Assembly: GCF_008065115.1 (NCBI RefSeq) | Contig: NZ_CP042913.1 | Location: 5,219,257-5,283,256, forward strand | Length of the DNA: 64,000 nt | Origin: Bythopirellula goksoeyrii | Lineage (GTDB): Bacteria > Planctomycetota > Planctomycetia > Pirellulales > Lacipirellulaceae | Reading direction: 5' to 3' | Shown here: positions 47,276-55,603 of the stretch, in pieces | How the letters are laid out: every line of letters begins with the position of its first letter | Position numbering within the stretch: position 1 is the first letter of the stretch | Made by a program: the position numbers and the translations under genes | Notes under the pieces: generated by a model | Database searches by the model: none | Told to the model about the DNA's origin: nothing | What the model saw: only the letters and a program-made list of their open reading frames with translations

Positions 47276-48052
47276 TCACCATAGACTTTCACGATACGCC
47301 GTCAAAGTTTGGTAATTTGAATAAGCCAGATAACCAAAAAAGATGGCCGTGAACCATGATTGCCATGAAAACCCTACCAAGATCATCATGATTGCGGCTG
47401 CCATGGAGATGCGTAGCGAAAGGATGATCCCTTGCCGTGGCGAACCCGATTGACATACTTCGCGAGCAATTCTCCCACCATCCAACGGATAGATAGGCAG
47501 TAAGTTCACCGCACCCCACAGGAGGTTAATCCACAGCAAATTAAGCAACATTTCGTTGACTTGGGGCGAGGTAAATCGTTCCCAGAACAAGGTCAAACCC
47601 AACACACTGAGCCCCGCCGGATCGACAATCGATCCGCTGCTAATCTTGGCCCCATTACCAACCAACATCCCCACACCATGGCCCGCTAGGCGAACGAGCA
47701 TGGCAATCACTAGCGCGAAGAGGAATCCAGCACCGGGTCCCGCCAAGGAAATCAGAATTTGGGAGCGTGTCGAGCGGTCACAGTCCTCGCAGATTGCCAA
47801 GCCCCCCAAACCATAGAGGACAATTCGTGGTCGACCTCCATAGTATCTCTGCAAAACGGCATGACCTAATTCATGCACCAAGATCGACACAACCACAGCA
47901 ACAATCCAACTCAGTACCGCCGCAGGTGCAGGATCACCTTGCATCCCCATGAACAGGGTGACCAGCCAAAAAAAAGGATGAATCCGGACAGGAATTCCCC
48001 CCACACGAAAATGTAAGTCGCCTTGGCTTGCTGGGGGTTCGGCTAAGAACAT
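47276..48052 (-). CDS. Site-2 protease (M50 family, FtsH/RseP type)
   Basis: The 258-aa product has several membrane helices and HELGH at residues 60-64 (zinc ligands and Glu), with the third ligand in LLPIYPLDGGRI. There is no PDZ domain. Such short S2Ps cut inside membranes, e.g. anti-sigma factors. A possible link to the ECF sigma at 30886 is only speculation. It is 54 bp downstream of lpxB. Confidence 0.9.
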   Translation of the reverse strand: MFLAEPPASQGDLHFRVGGIPVRIHPFFWLVTLFMGMQGDPAPAAVLSWIVAVVVSILVHELGHAVLQRYYGGRPRIVLYGLGGLAICEDCDRSTRSQILISLAGPGAGFLFALVIAMLVRLAGHGVGMLVGNGAKISSGSIVDPAGLSVLGLTLFWERFTSPQVNEMLLNLLWINLLWGAVNLLPIYPLDGGRIAREVCQSGSPRQGIILSLRISMAAAIMMILVGFSWQSWFTAIFFGYLAYSNYQTLTAYRESLW

Positions 48053-48106
48053 TGATAAAGATAATTGCAGGGAGAAACTTGTGGACGGTTCTTTTGAAGC
48101 ATCTTA

Positions 48107-49330
48107 TCATGCCGCCGAGACTATTTCGCCTGGGTTCTCCTCTGATTCGTCAAGCAATTGCGAGATGTACTCTGCTGCTCTTGAGGAAGCCCCACCATGG
48201 CCGATGTGGGCCTTGAGATCCGCCAGGCCTTGTCTGTTCTTATCAAACTCTTCCTCCGAGGTTAGCCACTCGACGACATGGTCTGCCAACTCGGCAGTAC
48301 GGTCTCCACAGGTAAGGTACTCAGGCATGAGCACATGACGGTCGCAGGGCTCATTCTTGTCGTAGTGCCCTGCCCTGTGCTCAGCAAAAGGGGCTTTCGC
48401 AGTGAGTAGATTGACCAACGTGATGTAGCGCACCTTGCGGAAAACTCTCTGGACAACATAGCCAAGACGCGAAATTTGATACAGAATCGCCGTTGGTTTG
48501 GTATGAAACAAGAGTTCCAAGGACACCGACCCAGAACACGCCAGGCAACACCGAGCCGCCTGAATCAACTCCGGAGTCCGGCCGACAAAGAGTTCGACCT
48601 CGGTATCACTTTCATCGATGATCTTCTGGGCCAACTCGCGTTGCTTTTCTTTGAAGGCGGCGACCGCGAACCGAACGTGGGGCACACGCTGGCGAATCAG
48701 TCGTACCGTTTTGAGAAACTCGGGCAAATTGCTCTTCACTTCCTGAGTGCGCGAGCCAGGCAAGATAGTTACCAGTGGCGCATCTCCGGCTTCGAGCGAC
48801 CTGAGCAAAGACTCATCGGGACGTTGCGCTTCGAGTTCGTCAAAGTAGGGATGGCCAACAAAGGTTGCCGCACACCCCCGCTGGCGAAACCACTTTTCTT
48901 CAAAGGGGAGTTTACAAAGCACGTGGTCAACGAATCGACGCATCTTACTCACCCGCCACGAAGCCCAGGCCCACAACTGGGGTGTGCCGTAATAGATGAC
49001 TGGGATGCCATGTGCCTTCGCCTTGCGAGCGATGTGCCAGTTGAATCCAGGGTAGTCAATGAGCACAACTGCGTCGGGCCGGTGGTCGCGAAAGTACCGA
49101 TCCGCCGCCGCAAGGAGGCCGAGAAACTTGCCGTAGTTGGCAATCACCTGGGCAACCCACATCACGGCCAGCTGGGTCAGATCGGAATGCAAATGACAAC
49201 CCGCCTCGGCCATCTTCGGTCCGCCGTAGCCTACGAATTGCCAATCGGGATGCTCCGCGCGGAGCTCACGAATGAGATTAGCCCCATGCAGATCGCCACT
49301 CGGCTCACCCACGGAAAAGAAGATTTGCAT
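48107..49330 (-). CDS. lpxB: Lipid-A-disaccharide synthase
   Basis: The 407-aa product starts MQIFFSVGEPSGDLHGANL, the LpxB signature. It continues with YGGPKMAEAG, the IDYPGFN and YYGTPQLWAWASWRV blocks, LPFEEKWFRQ and LPGSRTQEVKSNLP, all conserved. It condenses UDP-diacylglucosamine with lipid X to make the lipid A disaccharide. This is direct evidence of lipid A capacity in the organism. Confidence 0.97.
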   Translation of the reverse strand: MQIFFSVGEPSGDLHGANLIRELRAEHPDWQFVGYGGPKMAEAGCHLHSDLTQLAVMWVAQVIANYGKFLGLLAAADRYFRDHRPDAVVLIDYPGFNWHIARKAKAHGIPVIYYGTPQLWAWASWRVSKMRRFVDHVLCKLPFEEKWFRQRGCAATFVGHPYFDELEAQRPDESLLRSLEAGDAPLVTILPGSRTQEVKSNLPEFLKTVRLIRQRVPHVRFAVAAFKEKQRELAQKIIDESDTEVELFVGRTPELIQAARCCLACSGSVSLELLFHTKPTAILYQISRLGYVVQRVFRKVRYITLVNLLTAKAPFAEHRAGHYDKNEPCDRHVLMPEYLTCGDRTAELADHVVEWLTSEEEFDKNRQGLADLKAHIGHGGASSRAAEYISQLLDESEENPGEIVSAA

Positions 49331-49412
49331 ACCACTAACCCTGTTGGAAAAAACGGGGGCGAAGTATGGCAGATTGGGTAGGTGAGGGGAAGTTCAATTC
49401 TCTCGGTATAAA

Positions 49413-49480
49413 GCCGCGACCGCCGGTCGCGCGGATAAGAAAACTGTTTAAAACGCAGAGTTCGCGGAGGCGCAGAGGAG
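49413..49480. repeat. Dispersed repeat, reversed copy (CGACC palindrome plus CGCAGAG block)
   Basis: CGCGACCGCCGGTCGCG (49415-49431) is a near-perfect palindrome. After a short gap ACGCAGAGTTCGCGGAGGCG (about 49452-49471) is the reverse complement of the CTCTGCGCC block at 38301 and 50241. It sits between lpxB and the gene at 49550. Confidence 0.82.
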
Positions 49481-49549
49481 ATTTTGCTTGACCATAGGGG
49501 GCATTTCTGGGAGCATCATGCAAGATTGCTCTGATCAACGAGGACACCA

Positions 49550-50269
49550 GTGGTAAGCAGCTACATAAAAACAACTTGCATCTTTCTCTCAATCGCTTGC
49601 TGCTTGATTATTACACCCTCTCTGTACAGTGCAGTAATCGAGCGGGACTTTCTCACACCCGAGGATGGACTTCTGACATTCGACGATGTGAACCAGAGAG
49701 AGAGGCTAGACTTGACCGAAACGCTGGGGTTAGAGCTTGCCGAAATCAAGGCGAACATGGTTCCTGGTCAGAAGTGGGAAGATTTCTCTTTCGCGACGTT
49801 GGAAGATGTTTCAAACCTGGCAGCTTCGGCAGAAGTGGACTGGATTGAGCCGTGGAGCTTTCCTACCAACTATGGAACGGAAGCTGAAGAACTTGTTAAA
49901 CTTATCGGTAAGATTTATGATTTGTCACATATCATTGTGGATATTGAGCTTTCCTATGGCCAGATTGTCAAGAGTCTTGGAAATGATGATTTGCTCTCTT
50001 ACGATACTGCTTTTATCGTGATGAATCTGCCTGCTTGCGTGCCGGGGTCTGTAAATTGTCCAATCTTTTCGCGAACGAGCGGTGGTGTATTCACTTCCGA
50101 ACCTTTTACCGTTATTGATGAAGAATTCCTAGTTCTGGAGGTTGATCCTGGTGCAGCAAACTTCGGCCCTTACTGGCTGTACCGCAAAGTCGTCCCTAAA
50201 CCGTCACCCATATTCTTGATATTGACCGGCAGCCTGCTCTTCTCTGCGCCTCTGCGAACTCTGCGTTGA
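49550..50269 (+). CDS. Secreted protein of unknown function, degenerate PEP-CTERM-like tail
   Basis: The GTG start has GAGG six bases upstream and leads into a signal peptide (CIFLSIACCLIITPSLYSA). The 239-aa product is acidic. The C-terminal part VVPKPSPIFLILTGSLLF looks like a PEP-CTERM anchor with PKP in place of PEP. Its last codons (about FSAPLRTLR) are written by a dispersed repeat (50241-50270), so the original tail may have been replaced. I do not recognise a domain in the body. Confidence 0.72.
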   Translation: MVSSYIKTTCIFLSIACCLIITPSLYSAVIERDFLTPEDGLLTFDDVNQRERLDLTETLGLELAEIKANMVPGQKWEDFSFATLEDVSNLAASAEVDWIEPWSFPTNYGTEAEELVKLIGKIYDLSHIIVDIELSYGQIVKSLGNDDLLSYDTAFIVMNLPACVPGSVNCPIFSRTSGGVFTSEPFTVIDEEFLVLEVDPGAANFGPYWLYRKVVPKPSPIFLILTGSLLFSAPLRTLR

Positions 50270-50305
50270 AAAACTCATATCCAAGTTTCGCGACCAGCGG
50301 TCGCG
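50241..50305. repeat. Dispersed repeat overlapping the end of the preceding gene
   Basis: CTCTGCGCCTCTGCGAACTC (from about 50242) encodes the last residues of the gene at 49550 and is followed by the CGCGACCAGCGGTCGCG palindrome (50289-50305). It is the same two-module element as at 38250 and, reversed, at 49413. Confidence 0.82.
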
Positions 50306-50308
50306 GCT

Positions 50309-50905
50309 TTATTTTCGTTCCTCAAGCAGCAGTTCCAGATAGCTGCGACGCTCCACTTCGCTGATGCCCAGTTCGTTGGCCAGGGCGGCGAGGACCTGTT
50401 TGGCGGCTGTGACGCGCTCGGGGTCGACTCGCTCTGCTGCGCTGCGCTCCGCATCGCGGGTGGCGGGGATAGTGATTTCGATTTCTACGAAGGGGCCGAG
50501 TTCCTCGATCTGGTCGAGGGCGATTTCTACATGGAAACCGTCCCTTTCCAAATTGCAGATGATCCGGTGCTTGGTGACGGTGGCGACGGGATCGAAAGCC
50601 AGGTGCCGGAGAATTGCCTCGAATGTTTGCCGGGCCTCGGGGCCGTCGGCGAGGCGGACTTCCTCTTCGTGGCGCGTTTTGGTCTCGGCGTCGAGCTTCG
50701 GGCCTTTGTAGGTCATGAAGTTCTGTTTGCCGACCGAGCGAAGGCGAAAGGCCTCGTCCGTCTGGGCAAAATCGCGCTGGGGGTGCCGGTAATAGGTGTC
50801 GACTTGCTCAACCGCATCACCGAGCGTCACATCCCAGGCGCCTAACGCCGTAACTGTGGGAGCATGGGTTGCTACACGATATTTTTGTTCGACTTCAATC
50901 GGCAT
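50309..50905 (-). CDS. CYTH-domain protein (class IV adenylate cyclase/triphosphatase fold)
   Basis: ATG 50905 follows AAGGAA at six bases; earlier starts overlap the next gene. The 198-aa product opens MPIEVEQKYR with the ExExK signature (Glu4, Glu6, Lys8). It has FRLRSVGKQNFMTYKGPK and FVEIEITIP, the repeated charged strands of the tunnel. Family members act as triphosphatases or adenylyl cyclases. Here it follows the UAP1-like gene within 1 base of its stop, so they are coupled. Confidence 0.88.
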   Translation of the reverse strand: MPIEVEQKYRVATHAPTVTALGAWDVTLGDAVEQVDTYYRHPQRDFAQTDEAFRLRSVGKQNFMTYKGPKLDAETKTRHEEEVRLADGPEARQTFEAILRHLAFDPVATVTKHRIICNLERDGFHVEIALDQIEELGPFVEIEITIPATRDAERSAAERVDPERVTAAKQVLAALANELGISEVERRSYLELLLEERK

Positions 50906-50906
50906 T

Positions 50907-52322
50907 TCAAGTTCCTTCGGCAAGGTACTGCGACTTCTCAAAACGCTGTCCCGGTTTAATTCGCTCGACAACCTGCTCAGCATCGAGGGCAAACAGAGGG
51001 CTGATCTCCACATCGACGCCGGGGGCCACCTCTGCCCCCGCGGCGGTGAGCCAACGCTTGTGCTGAGCGAGCATCATCTGCTGGACGTACTCGGGGGTGT
51101 CGATTTCGGCGCCAGGGGCGTTTTTCAGTGGGGCAAAGCACTCCTCTTCGCGGTATTCGACGACCAGCGGTCGTTCTGCGGCTGGGAGTAGATCGAAAAT
51201 GAATCGCTCAAATTTGAAAGCGTTCGGCTCGGTGGGCGTTACCTGCTTGCCGTCCGGGTTGACGAAGGGGACCTTCTTGCGGGCAATGTGAAAGGGCAAG
51301 ATATCGGTCTTCTCCAGAGCCCGCTCAAACAGAGTTCGCTCGAATACGTGAATGGCCAGACTGCCCGCCCAAAGTTTTAGATTGCCCAGGTCATCGCACT
51401 GGTTGGCAACTTCATCCGGGAGATCACTGTACTCGATCACATGCATGTGGCCATCGATCATGGCAAAATTACCCCACTTCTCCATGGCATGTTTCTTTTG
51501 CACGGTGAGCGAAGTCATTTCCGAGTTGGCAAGCAGATGGTGGCCGATCAAAAGTGGATCGCAAATCGGCACGAGGGGATTATCGACCTGCAAATAGAAG
51601 AGTTGATCAATGCCCCGCTTCTGCATGCGCTCCAACACACCGCTCTTGCCAAGGGCGGCCACGGTGCCGCCGTGGCCGTCGGGGCTGAGGAACAGGCGAT
51701 CCTGCTCAGCCAACAGCAGTTGCCCCGTCTCGATATCTACCGCCGGCATGGTCCCTTGGCAAAACACGAGTAGATCGTCAGCAGCCAAGCCAAATCGATC
51801 GTTTTCATTCAGAAAGCGAACCGTATCTTCGTGAGTCGCGGGGCTTGTCATTAAGTAGAGTGGGATCGACACACCATAACGCTGGGCAGTGGCGCGCACC
51901 TTTTCGATGTGAATCTGCAAGAGGCTCGCTTGGGAAATCGGTCCGATAGGGTACAGACTCTTGGGGAGCTCAAAACCGAGACGGGTCCCCTGCCCTCCCG
52001 CCGTAATCATCACTCCCACTTGACCAGCACGCAGCGCCTCGATCCCATGCTCAATCGCAGCCTGATTGCGATCTCCCGATTGTTCACTCAAACGAACTGC
52101 GGGGGGAGGCTCCGCTCGGCGTGAAAGTTGAGCCCAATCGGGCTGATCGACTTCTCCTCGAAAGAGAGAGTTGATCTGCCCTAGATCCACCGCTTCGATC
52201 TGAGAGGCCAATGCCTGTCGCTGTGGTGGGGAGAGTTCGTCCCAGAACTGCAGCAAGTGCTCCTGGCCAAAAGGCTTGAGCCGCTCTTCAAGGTCCTGTT
52301 TTTCTCTCATTTGGTTGGTCAT
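50907..52322 (-). CDS. UDP-sugar pyrophosphorylase, eukaryote-like UAP1 type
   Basis: The 471-aa product has the AGX1-type signature GGQGTRLG (109-116) with LPKSLYPIG, plus LYLMTSPATHEDT, SPDGHGGTVAAL, YLQVDNPLVPICDP and KFERFIFDLLP. These match eukaryotic UDP-GlcNAc pyrophosphorylases more than bacterial GlmU. It likely makes UDP-GlcNAc from UTP and GlcNAc-1-P, which LpxA and peptidoglycan synthesis need. No GlmU was seen in the window. Its ATG directly follows the stop of a 38-residue ORF (TAAATG). Confidence 0.88.
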   Translation of the reverse strand: MTNQMREKQDLEERLKPFGQEHLLQFWDELSPPQRQALASQIEAVDLGQINSLFRGEVDQPDWAQLSRRAEPPPAVRLSEQSGDRNQAAIEHGIEALRAGQVGVMITAGGQGTRLGFELPKSLYPIGPISQASLLQIHIEKVRATAQRYGVSIPLYLMTSPATHEDTVRFLNENDRFGLAADDLLVFCQGTMPAVDIETGQLLLAEQDRLFLSPDGHGGTVAALGKSGVLERMQKRGIDQLFYLQVDNPLVPICDPLLIGHHLLANSEMTSLTVQKKHAMEKWGNFAMIDGHMHVIEYSDLPDEVANQCDDLGNLKLWAGSLAIHVFERTLFERALEKTDILPFHIARKKVPFVNPDGKQVTPTEPNAFKFERFIFDLLPAAERPLVVEYREEECFAPLKNAPGAEIDTPEYVQQMMLAQHKRWLTAAGAEVAPGVDVEISPLFALDAEQVVERIKPGQRFEKSQYLAEGT

Positions 52323-52439
52323 TTAAAAAATCCACTGCTGCACCCAGGCGTAAGCCAGCAGGCACAAAGCTGGAAACAACAGAAAGATGATTGCGTAGGT
52401 CACCAGAGAGGTCCAAACGTGCCGGGGCCAGCGTGCCAT
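52323..52439 (-). CDS. Small 38-residue membrane protein, candidate
   Basis: From ATG 52439 a frame reads MARWPRHVWTSLVTY, then a hydrophobic stretch (AIIFLLFPALCLLAYAW), ending WIF and TAA. The stop touches the ATG of the UAP1-like gene with no gap, which hints at coupling. A basic N-terminus and Trp-rich flanks fit one membrane helix, inside-positive. There is no clear ribosome site, and the ORF is short enough to be chance. Confidence 0.5.
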   Translation of the reverse strand: MARWPRHVWTSLVTYAIIFLLFPALCLLAYAWVQQWIF

Positions 52440-52522
52440 CTGACATTCACTTAGGGGTTCATCGCCAAAAAACCGATATTATCCGGGCCTGGAGGGATGT
52501 TGGCTAGGGCCTGTTCAAAGTC

Positions 52523-52595
52523 CAATTTCACAATGAGCAATGACCAAACTAGTCGGGGAACATGAGCGATTGGTCATTGCTCATTGTGAATTGGT
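52523..52595. repeat. Long inverted repeat upstream of metK
   Basis: The left arm (52523-52548, ending CAATGAGCAATGACCAA) and the right arm (52571-52595, TTGGTCATTGCTCATTG first) are complementary over about 25 bp with one bulge. The loop is 22 bases. It is 130 bp before the metK GTG and resembles decayed words near 13600-13650. Confidence 0.88.
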
Positions 52596-52723
52596 CATTT
52601 CCCTACAAGCCAGCAGTTGCCCTCCAGCATAGTCTGTGAATATACTAGCAGATTCGGGTCCGCGACCGATAATTCGGCATTCAAGTGCGGCTAAGGGTAG
52701 CATTACAATTCAGGAGTTCACTC

Positions 52724-53911
52724 GTGGCATCAGGCAAATATTTATTTACTAGCGAAGCAGTCAGCATGGGTCATCCGGACAAGCTGGCAGACCAAATCTC
52801 CGATGGCGTGTTGGACGCACTCTTTGCTGAAGACCCGCAGAGCCGGGTCGCTTGCGAGACGATGGTCACCACGGGTCTCTGTGTGATCGCTGGTGAAGTC
52901 ACGACCAAGGCCACCGTCGATATGCAGGAGGTTGTTCGCCAAGTGGTCCGCGAAGTTGGCTACACGGAAGCCGACATGGGCATCAGTGCCGACCACTGTG
53001 CCGTCATGGTCGCCTTGCATGAGCAGTCTCCCGACATCGCCATGGGTGTGGACGACGACTCTGCCAAGGGCAAAGACGTTGGTGCGGGAGATCAGGGCCT
53101 TATGTTTGGCTACGCCTGTAACGACACGCCAGAGTTGATGCCGCTGCCCATCGCATTGTCGCACCGGATTCTCAATCGTTTAACTAAGGCCCGCCAAAAC
53201 AAAGAGGTCGACTGGCTTCGCCCTGATAGCAAGAGCCAAGTCACGGTCGAATACGAGGGTAATACACCCTTACGGATCGACACGGTCGTGGTCTCCACTC
53301 AGCATGGCCCCGACGTGGAGAACGAAGAGATTCGCAAGTTCATCATCGATAAAACCATCAAGCCTGAGCTTCCTCAGGAATTGGTCGACGATGACATCAT
53401 CTACCACATCAATCCCACGGGCAGATTCGTAGTCGGTGGTCCCCATGGTGATTGTGGTCTGACAGGTCGCAAGATTATTGTCGATACCTACGGCGGCTGG
53501 GGACGGCACGGCGGTGGTGCCTTCAGTGGTAAGGACCCCACCAAGGTGGACCGCAGCGCAGCCTACATGGCCCGCTACGTAGCCAAGAACATCGTGGCCG
53601 CTGGCTTGGCTGATCGCTGCGAGGTGCAGTTGGCCTATGCCATCGGGGTTTCCGATCCCGTGAGTGTTTATGTGGATACCGAAGGAACGGGCGTCATCGA
53701 CGACGATCGGATCTGTGAATTGGTCGTTGAATTGTTCCCCCTCAATCCCTCAGGGATCATCAAGCACCTCGATCTGCGGCGTCCCATCTACCGCAAGACG
53801 GCTGCAGGGGGCCATTTTGGGCGGAGCGAACCCGAGTTCACTTGGGAGAAAACCGACATGGCTAGCAAGCTGTCGGCCGCTGCCAAGCAAACCGCGGTTG
53901 CCGCCAAGTAA
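52724..53911 (+). CDS. metK: S-adenosylmethionine synthetase
   Basis: The GTG at 52724 follows GGAG at seven bases and starts [20 protein letters not shown]; an upstream frame start at 52685 adds unlikely residues. The 395-aa product has [26 protein letters not shown] and [19 protein letters not shown], the family signatures. It makes AdoMet from Met and ATP. No SAM riboswitch was seen in the leader. Confidence 0.98.
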   Translation: MASGKYLFTSEAVSMGHPDKLADQISDGVLDALFAEDPQSRVACETMVTTGLCVIAGEVTTKATVDMQEVVRQVVREVGYTEADMGISADHCAVMVALHEQSPDIAMGVDDDSAKGKDVGAGDQGLMFGYACNDTPELMPLPIALSHRILNRLTKARQNKEVDWLRPDSKSQVTVEYEGNTPLRIDTVVVSTQHGPDVENEEIRKFIIDKTIKPELPQELVDDDIIYHINPTGRFVVGGPHGDCGLTGRKIIVDTYGGWGRHGGGAFSGKDPTKVDRSAAYMARYVAKNIVAAGLADRCEVQLAYAIGVSDPVSVYVDTEGTGVIDDDRICELVVELFPLNPSGIIKHLDLRRPIYRKTAAGGHFGRSEPEFTWEKTDMASKLSAAAKQTAVAAK

Positions 53912-54031
53912 GCTGACAATTTGATCTTCAAAGACAAACTTCCTAGGAAGCCATCAATTCGTGTTGGACTCTGAGGAGACAACAGGTTAGGTTTGGAATC
54001 ATCCAATTCCTCTCAACCTTGATCTACAACC

Positions 54032-54871
54032 ATGTCTGCGCTTACCAGCGAAGTCTGGCCAACGCGCCAGCACAACGACGAATTGTCTCATCGGGACCCT
54101 CGAGCGCTCGCAGTGATTGCTGTGGTCAGTTTGATGCTCTCGATCGGACTCTTGTTGACCGTGCGAAGATTAGGAGGGGCTTTCTCAGCCGACTTACCGC
54201 GGAGCACACTTTTCTTGACGGCAATAATTTCCGTGGCAATTGCGGCGTCTAGCCGGATTGTTTGGCGGCAACTTTATCCGCTTGATTTGGAAAATGTTGA
54301 CTCCTTTTCTTGGAGTGACCAGTTTGTTGGGTGGGGATCCTCTTTAGTGCCACTCCTTATGATGGTGGGGTGCTCCTTTCTTGGTGATCGCCTCAGCGAG
54401 ATGTTGATCTGGATACCACTCTTGGTCTGCGATCAGTTATGGAGACAGAATTTTTTTGACGGGGGGTACCCTGAGTACCAGATCGGAAGGGTTCCGCAGG
54501 CCATAGCACTTCAGGACGCGATGGGTTGGGAAACCGTACCTACGGATACTCAGTCTGTTCCTGGCAACTGCACTCAGCAGCTCTTCCGGGTCCGTGAGTC
54601 TGATGGACAGGAAGCGATTTATGCCACCTTGCGGGTTGATTTCGAAACCGGACAGCGACACGCGACGGCACATGTCGGATTTTGTCCTCCCCTAGGTTAT
54701 CGCCCCACAATCGAGGCCGATCCCTATGAAGGACCTCAAGCAGAAGTAAAGATCGTGCAAGCCTTGTCACATGGAGCGCGGATCGACCTAAAACTGGCTA
54801 GGGTGGCTGAAGGCCCCACGCAAGTTTTTGTCGATCTGGCAGCCCGCAATCCAGATGCATCAAACGCTTAA
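54032..54871 (+). CDS. Conserved planctomycete membrane protein, unknown
   Basis: The 279-aa product has about four hydrophobic segments in its first 130 residues (LAVIAVVSLMLSIGLLLTV, TLFLTAIISVAIAA, SLVPLLMMVGCSFL, EMLIWIPLLVCD). A soluble C-terminal half has beta-like strands (QEAIYATLRVDFETGQRHATAHVGFCPP, AEVKIVQALSHGARIDLKLARVAEGPTQVFVDL). I recognise no family. It lies 120 bp after metK, possibly in the same direction but separate. Confidence 0.65.
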   Translation: MSALTSEVWPTRQHNDELSHRDPRALAVIAVVSLMLSIGLLLTVRRLGGAFSADLPRSTLFLTAIISVAIAASSRIVWRQLYPLDLENVDSFSWSDQFVGWGSSLVPLLMMVGCSFLGDRLSEMLIWIPLLVCDQLWRQNFFDGGYPEYQIGRVPQAIALQDAMGWETVPTDTQSVPGNCTQQLFRVRESDGQEAIYATLRVDFETGQRHATAHVGFCPPLGYRPTIEADPYEGPQAEVKIVQALSHGARIDLKLARVAEGPTQVFVDLAARNPDASNA

Positions 54872-54898
54872 TTGAAGGTGCCAAGGATTTCCATTTTC

Positions 54899-54958
54899 TG
54901 TCATTTCGAGGTACTCCGAGAAATCTGGCCAGATCCCTCGGAGTACCTCGGGATGACA
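54899..54958. repeat. TCATTTCGAG/CTCGGGATGA hairpin element
   Basis: Arms 54899-54920 and 54937-54958 are complementary at 20 of 22 positions, with TGTCA/TGACA ends and GAGGTACTCCGAG in the stem. Similar outer words (TCATTTCGAG with CTCGGGATGA) are common in many bacterial intergenic hairpins. It is 27 bp after the membrane protein stop and may end its transcript. Confidence 0.85.
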
Positions 54959-55025
54959 ACAAGTTCAATCCACGTTGTTCGCAGCTTGGAGCCACAGTAT
55001 AATCCGCGCGGAGTCACCCCACTAA

Positions 55026-55086
55026 TAGCCGTCCCCGGAAGGGGATGGTACGCACCAGCAAAACCCTCCCCTTTTGGGGACGGCTA
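55026..55086. repeat. Second hairpin immediately upstream of ispF
   Basis: TAGCCGTCCCCGGAAGGGG (55026-55044) pairs with 55068-55086 at all but two positions. Each arm also holds its own CCCC...GGGG palindrome, so it can fold two ways. It ends six bases before the ispF ATG, close enough to affect initiation. Confidence 0.85.
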
Positions 55087-55091
55087 GGAAG

Positions 55092-55595
55092 ATGCCAGCA
55101 GCAGCCACATCCTCGAACTTGCGCATTGGGCTGGGTGAGGACAGTCATCGGCTGGAATCTGGGGGGCCGTTGCGACTGGGGGGGATCGAAATCCCTCACG
55201 ATATGCATGCCGTGGGACACAGTGATGCCGATGTCCTACTGCATGCGGTGACCGATGCCTTGCTGGGGGCGGCAGGATTGGCCGACATTGGCGAAATGTT
55301 CCCCGACCATGCGGAGGAAAACCGTGGCCGAGATTCTGCTCAAATCCTGAAACTGGCCTACGAGGATGTCCAGCAATCGGGCTACCATGTGGTCAACCTC
55401 GACTGTGTCGTAGGAGCCCAACAGCCGAAGCTAGCCCCGCATAAACAGGCAATTCGGCAACGCATGGCTGAGATCCTCGATCTCAACCTCGAACAGATTA
55501 ATTTGAAGGCCAAGACCGGCGAGGGAGTAGGCCCTGTCGGAAACCAAGAAATTATTCAGGCGCGCTGTGTAGCGTTGCTAGAAGCAAACCGGTAA
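55092..55595 (+). CDS. ispF: 2-C-methyl-D-erythritol 2,4-cyclodiphosphate synthase
   Basis: ATG 55092 gives [21 protein letters not shown]. An earlier TTG (55074) overlaps a hairpin and is less likely. The 167-aa product has GEDSHRL and [19 protein letters not shown] (Zn ligands Asp, His, His) and the C-terminal [10 protein letters not shown]. It catalyses the fifth step of the MEP isoprenoid pathway. Eight bases separate its stop from cysS. Confidence 0.97.
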   Translation: MPAAATSSNLRIGLGEDSHRLESGGPLRLGGIEIPHDMHAVGHSDADVLLHAVTDALLGAAGLADIGEMFPDHAEENRGRDSAQILKLAYEDVQQSGYHVVNLDCVVGAQQPKLAPHKQAIRQRMAEILDLNLEQINLKAKTGEGVGPVGNQEIIQARCVALLEANR

Positions 55596-55603
55596 GAAAA
55601 TCT

